NCBI GenBank assembly: GCA_030691925.1
Contig: JAUYDG010000128.1
Span: 1 to 6,920, forward strand
Source of the DNA: Nanobdellota archaeon
GTDB lineage: Archaea; Nanobdellota; Nanobdellia; SCGC-AAA011-G17; VGLX01
Length of the DNA: 6,920 nt
Direction of reading: 5' to 3'
The notes under the pieces are model-generated. The model saw nothing but the letters and a program-made list of their open reading frames with translations, did not search any database and had not been told where the DNA came from. The position numbers and the translations under genes were made by a program. Positions 4,699 through 6,920 of the stretch are shown piece by piece; the stretch's first letter is position 1; every line of letters starts with the position of its first letter.

Positions 4699-5133
4699 TT
4701 ACCAACCTGGCGTCTTGCAGGCATCATCAACCACTTTTTGCAAGCCCTTATCATTTCCGAAGGTTTGATCAAGGGTATCCATATTCATAGTTCCTTTTGG
4801 AAAATAACAGTCAAGATTTAAAACATTGTTTAGCTTTCTCTGAAAATGGCATTTTTCATTTTCTATTCCTAGAATTGTTATCTCAATGTTTGTTGAACCG
4901 TCTGAGCCTATCATTTTAGCAGTTACCGGCAAGCATTCATTCATTCTTTTTAAGAAACATGAAGGATCTTCTGTTTTGCCGCAATCAACCATCTCTGTTT
5001 CAACTGGCGCTACAGCTACAGATTTAGTTGCATCCCCTTTATTATCAGATGTTTGCGTTTCTTTTTGTGCACATCCTGACAGAAATAATATAACAACTAG
5101 AAATGATATAAAAAATGTGAATTTATTTTTCAT
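4699..5133 (-). CDS. Six-cysteine lipoprotein of unknown function
   Basis: The 144-residue precursor has a signal peptide (MKNKFTFFISFLVVILFLSG) with lipobox LSGC (Cys21), followed by a Ser/Thr/Asp-rich linker (22-47). The globular part (48-144) has six cysteines at 51, 59, 67, 95, 109 and 139, arranged CGKTEDPSCFLKRMNEC, then EKCHF, LDCYF and DDACKTPGW. Three disulfides outside the cell are likely. It resembles uncharacterised lipoproteins that I believe are common in DPANN archaea, but I know no function. Start: an upstream in-frame ATG at 5203-5205 would add 24 polar residues before the signal peptide. The ATG at 5131-5133 is chosen because it has an ideal SD 4 nt away and puts the signal peptide first. 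Confidence 0.8.
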   Translation of the reverse strand: MKNKFTFFISFLVVILFLSGCAQKETQTSDNKGDATKSVAVAPVETEMVDCGKTEDPSCFLKRMNECLPVTAKMIGSDGSTNIEITILGIENEKCHFQRKLNNVLNLDCYFPKGTMNMDTLDQTFGNDKGLQKVVDDACKTPGW

Positions 5134-5137
5134 ATAA

Positions 5138-5176
5138 ATCACCTCATTGCAAATAAAGTATTCATTATTTATAAAA
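5138..5176 (-). promoter_or_regulatory. Promoter and ribosome binding site of the six-cysteine lipoprotein
   Basis: The SD GAGGTGAT (5138-5145) is an exact match to the classic archaeal anti-SD. TTTTATAAA (5168-5176) lies about 27 nt further upstream, predicting transcription from near 5147 and a leader of about 14 nt. Both signals fix the start codon at 5133 rather than 5205. Confidence 0.75.
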
Positions 5177-5187
5177 GCATCTAAAAA

Positions 5188-5199
5188 GCGGGTTTTGAA
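5188..5199. repeat. Imperfect inverted repeat partner of 3699-3711
   Basis: GCGGGTTTTGAA here is the reverse complement of TTCGAAAACCCGC at 3699-3711 apart from one inserted base. The exact core is nine bases (GCGGGTTTT). The pair encloses the three AT-rich minus-strand genes and lies just inside the two GC-rich elements. A match this short may be chance. Confidence 0.3.
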
Positions 5200-5213
5200 T
5201 TGCATTTAACGAT

Positions 5214-5332
5214 GTTATATTCCCGAGCCCTCGATTTTCTCCCAACCGAGCGAAGCGAAGGTCAGGTTGAGAAAATCAGAGCGGAGCGGTCGAGGATTGG
5301 TGAAGCCAACCGCAGAAGTAAATTCGGGTCTA
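5214..5332. repeat. Left inverted-repeat arm interrupted by the GC-rich element
   Basis: GTTATATTC (5214-5222) and TAAATTCGGGTCTA (5319-5332) both recur, reverse-complemented, at 5867-5875 and 5851-5864. In the right arm they are separated by two bases; here they are separated by the 96-bp hairpin element (5223-5318). The two arms enclose the gene at 5414-5818. The 14-bp part is exact. Confidence 0.5.
5223..5318. repeat. GC-rich hairpin element B
   Basis: The element holds several nested inverted repeats. The strongest is GATTTTCTC (5233-5241) with GAGAAAATC (5269-5277), nine pairs, continued by AACC (5244-5247) with GGTT (5265-5268) after a two-base bulge. The loop (5248-5264) carries GAGCGAAGCG, shared with element A, and a variant GAGCGGAGCG follows at 5279-5288. 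CCTCGA (5229-5234) can alternatively pair with TCGAGG (5290-5295), and TTGG/CCAA (5297-5309) makes a small hairpin. It has no reading frame. It may be a small non-autonomous repeat, a structured RNA or a protein-binding site. Confidence 0.55.
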
Positions 5333-5371
5333 TTACAAAAAGATAAAAGCATTTTGATTTTAAACATAAAC

Positions 5372-5380
5372 TATTTAAAA
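5372..5380 (+). promoter_or_regulatory. TATA box of the 134-residue orphan gene
   Basis: TATTTAAAA followed by GG is centred about 37 nt before the ATG at 5414, predicting a leader of around 12 nt. Only a weak SD-like AGGG (5401-5404) lies in it. Confidence 0.5.
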
Positions 5381-5413
5381 GGGTGTACAAGACTTGATTT
5401 AGGGTAGTTTAAT

Positions 5414-5818
5414 ATGAGCATTGAAAGAATAATGTATGACCTGAATCCTGTCCCGCCACATTATCGGGATGATATAAGTAAAAAGCTTGATGAAACATAT
5501 GATGCTTTTAGTTATCCGAGAAAGGGCATTGTAAACACGGGGAATCATGACGAAGATAAATGCCTCCACCACATATTCTTTCTGAGTAAGATGACATGTT
5601 ATATTGCAGGAATGACTTTAGAAGAAAGTATACTGTCTTTTTTTAAAGAACAGCCGATTATAAAAGATAAAAAAATATACAGTGCGCTTGTTAAAAAAGG
5701 ATATCTTCGTAAGAACAAATGTGGCGGAAAATATGTCTTTTTTCCTACAGACAAGGCTTGTGAAGTAGCCCATCTTTACAATAAGAAAAAATGCGAATGG
5801 TCAGGCTTAAATGGGTGA
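5414..5818 (+). CDS. Orphan protein with possible winged-helix C-terminus
   Basis: The 134-residue soluble protein has no signal peptide or membrane segment, and I recognise no family. The N-terminal part (MSIERIMYDLNPVPPHYRDD) is followed by a helical middle with GNHDEDKCLHHIFFLSKMTC (43-62). Residues 80-122 (QPIIKDKKIYSALVKKGYLR, KNKCGGKYVFFPTDKACEVA) resemble the recognition helix, wing and final helix of a winged helix: an L-x-x-KGYL turn, a short beta wing and a T-x-K-A helix. This suggests DNA binding but is not proof. Cys residues are at 50, 62, 103, 116 and 127. The gene stands alone between inverted repeat arms, has its own TATA box, and its stop codon lies in a terminator hairpin. 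Confidence 0.7.
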   Translation: MSIERIMYDLNPVPPHYRDDISKKLDETYDAFSYPRKGIVNTGNHDEDKCLHHIFFLSKMTCYIAGMTLEESILSFFKEQPIIKDKKIYSALVKKGYLRKNKCGGKYVFFPTDKACEVAHLYNKKKCEWSGLNG

Positions 5819-5851
5819 TTTGTCGTAAACACAAATCTAATACTCTTTTTT
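5817..5851 (+). terminator. Hairpin plus T-tract terminator of the 134-residue orphan gene
   Basis: GATTTGT (5817-5823) pairs with ACAAATC (5831-5837) around a seven-base loop. TTTTTT follows at 5846-5851. The stem begins within the TGA stop codon, like the terminator at 474-505. Confidence 0.5.
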
Positions 5852-5875
5852 AGACCCGAATTTATTGAATATAAC
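5851..5875. repeat. Right inverted-repeat arm (uninterrupted)
   Basis: TAGACCCGAATTTA (5851-5864), two bases, then GAATATAAC (5867-5875). Reverse-complemented it equals the two separated parts of the left arm at 5214-5222 and 5319-5332. No target-site duplication is visible outside the arms. Confidence 0.5.
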
Positions 5876-6057
5876 TGTTTGTATGCGCAGAATGTCAAAT
5901 TTTGAGTATACAAGCTTTATAGCCCTTAAATTTGGGATCTCATAATTTTGGGTTTCTGAGTCGTTGGAGCCCGTTACCTCATGTTCTCTTTTGGCGCATA
6001 GTTCTCGTTTCGTATAGGCCAAGCACGCATTATGCTAAGTAAAAACAAAAATCTTTC
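5876..6057. other. Gap without a convincing gene
   Basis: Within the 284-bp intergenic gap (5819-6102), after the terminator and repeat arm, I see no gene with a start signal on either strand. The one structure is GGGTTTC (5950-5956) with GGAGCCC (5966-5972), a seven-pair stem with two G-U pairs, stable only in plus-strand RNA and without a T-tract. The stretch could be part of an untranslated RNA or a decayed gene. Confidence 0.4.
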
Positions 6058-6073
6058 CGAAAAGTTTAAAAAT
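6058..6073 (+). promoter_or_regulatory. BRE/TATA promoter of the 2-hydroxyacid dehydrogenase gene
   Basis: CGAAAAG (6058-6064) followed by TTTAAAAAT (6065-6073) is a good archaeal BRE/TATA pair about 34 nt before the ATG at 6103. The leader would be about 8 nt, too short for an SD, and none is seen. Confidence 0.65.
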
Positions 6074-6102
6074 TTACAAAAACGCTTTAACTTGGAAAAT
6101 TT

Positions 6103-6920
6103 ATGAAACCGAAAATTCTTGTTACGAGGCGTATACCCGATAATGGTATCAGGCTCCTTCAAGGTAAGTTCGAGCTGGATATAAACGAAGAAGACAGGGT
6201 TATGACCAAAGAGGAGATAATAAAGAGATTAAAGGGCAAGGTTGGGTTGTTGTGCCTGCTGACAGACACAATAGACAAGGATATTATAGAGTCTAATCCT
6301 AAGATTAAGGTGATTTCTAATTATGCTGTGGGTTTTAACAATATAGATGTAGCCACAGCTACTAAACACGGCATAATAGTTACCAATACTCCAGGAGTTT
6401 TAACAGAAACTACAGCGGATTTTGCCTTCGCGCTTATGTTAGCAGCAGCCAGGAGGATAGTTGAGTCTGACAAGTTCGCAAGGCAAAGTAGGTTTAATGG
6501 CTGGGCGCCTATGCTTCTCTTAGGCCAGGATGTTTACGGCAAAAAGCTTGGCATTATCGGTTTAGGAAGGATAGGCAAGGCTGTTGCCAAAAGGGCTAAG
6601 GGCTTTGATATGGAAATGATCTACTATGACATGCAGAGAGATGAAGAGTTTGAAAAAGAATACTGCGCTAAGTTTGTTGATAAAGAAACACTGTTAAAAG
6701 AGTCTGATTTCATAAGCATCCACGTTACTTTGACAGATGCGACAAGGCACATGATAAGCAGGAAAGAGTTCAGCATGATGAAGAAGAATTGCGTGCTGGT
6801 GAACACGTCTCGCGGCCCTGTAGTTGACGAGGCTGCCTTGGTAGAGGCGTTGAAAAATAGGAAGATATTCGCAGCCGGGCTGGATGTTTTTGAGGAAGAG
6901 CCTAAGATACACTCCGGGCT
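6103..6920 (+). CDS. gyaR: Glyoxylate/hydroxypyruvate reductase-type D-2-hydroxyacid dehydrogenase, 3' end cut
   Basis: The first 272 codons of a cytosolic D-isomer 2-hydroxyacid dehydrogenase are present; family members have about 320-335 residues. It reduces glyoxylate or hydroxypyruvate to the 2-hydroxyacid with NAD(P)H. Visible motifs: the substrate loop SNYAVGFNNIDV (72-83), TPGVLTETTADFAFALML (96-113), the Rossmann signature GLGRIG (153-158), the catalytic Arg237 in NTSRGPVVDE, and catalytic Glu266 in GLDVFEEEP. The Arg-to-Glu spacing of 29 equals that in Pyrococcus GyaR. The catalytic His lies in the missing end. The second Rossmann strand ends MIYYDMQ with Asp176, which favours NADH; the Pyrococcus enzyme, which uses NADPH, has Ser-Arg there. 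Phosphoglycerate or lactate dehydrogenase activity cannot be excluded from this part alone. Confidence 0.88.
   Translation, partial: MKPKILVTRRIPDNGIRLLQGKFELDINEEDRVMTKEEIIKRLKGKVGLLCLLTDTIDKDIIESNPKIKVISNYAVGFNNIDVATATKHGIIVTNTPGVLTETTADFAFALMLAAARRIVESDKFARQSRFNGWAPMLLLGQDVYGKKLGIIGLGRIGKAVAKRAKGFDMEMIYYDMQRDEEFEKEYCAKFVDKETLLKESDFISIHVTLTDATRHMISRKEFSMMKKNCVLVNTSRGPVVDEAALVEALKNRKIFAAGLDVFEEEPKIHSG

Noticed and set aside
3640..5340. CRISPR array or insertion sequence
   Set aside because: There are no regularly spaced direct repeats and no transposase or integrase frame. The repeats seen are two short related elements only.
5940..6000. Possible tRNA suggested by the GGGTTTC/GGAGCCC stem
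   Set aside because: No TTCGA-type T arm, no D arm, no acceptor stem and no 73-nt cloverleaf can be drawn on either strand.
5837..6022. Minus-strand frame of 61 codons in the gap before the dehydrogenase
   Set aside because: It starts at TTG with no SD, crosses the right inverted-repeat arm and the terminator T-tract, and shows no protein-like pattern.

Overview
The window reads like a small-genome archaeon, most likely a DPANN lineage of the Woesearchaeota/Pacearchaeota kind. This rests on: promoters of archaeal BRE/TATA type about 25-38 nt before several start codons, including genes that look leaderless; Shine-Dalgarno (SD) sites on other genes; T-tract terminators; several lipoproteins with a Leu/Ser/Gly-Cys lipobox; an archaeal-type PrgI N-terminus; and a GyaR-type 2-hydroxyacid dehydrogenase. 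The lineage is inferred, because there is no rRNA, tRNA or ribosomal protein gene here.

Left part (1-3356). A truncated minus-strand gene with a PD-(D/E)XK-like nuclease motif leaves the left edge. Divergent from it is a 30-residue, extremely acidic microprotein with a strong SD and its own hairpin/T-tract terminator. Next come a lipid-anchored thermonuclease with a C-terminal zinc-ribbon-like module (minus), a divergent orphan gene of 160 residues (plus), a lipoprotein carrying a DUF4382-like domain and two cupredoxin-like domains without copper cysteines (minus), and an 88-residue highly charged protein (minus).

Middle part (3357-5875) looks accessory. It holds an 84-residue ORF that seems to join a PrgI head to a LamG tail. 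Two GC-rich hairpin-prone intergenic elements share the mirror-symmetric motif GAGCGAAGCG. Between them lie three AT-rich minus-strand genes: a PDZ membrane protein, a two-helix membrane protein and a six-cysteine lipoprotein. A plus-strand orphan gene with a possible winged-helix C-terminus follows, flanked by exact 14-bp inverted repeats. The left repeat arm looks interrupted by the GC-rich hairpin element.

Right part (5876-6920). A gap of about 280 bp with no convincing gene is followed by a plus-strand glyoxylate/hydroxypyruvate reductase-type gene with a good archaeal promoter, cut by the right edge.

The genes do not form one pathway. The common theme is the cell envelope (three lipoproteins, two membrane proteins, LamG and PrgI remnants), with one nuclease that could degrade external DNA or RNA. 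No transposase, integrase, CRISPR array or complete defence system is visible. The most unusual signals are the chimeric ORF, the paired GC-rich elements, the interrupted inverted repeat, the copper-less cupredoxin lipoprotein and the acidic microprotein.
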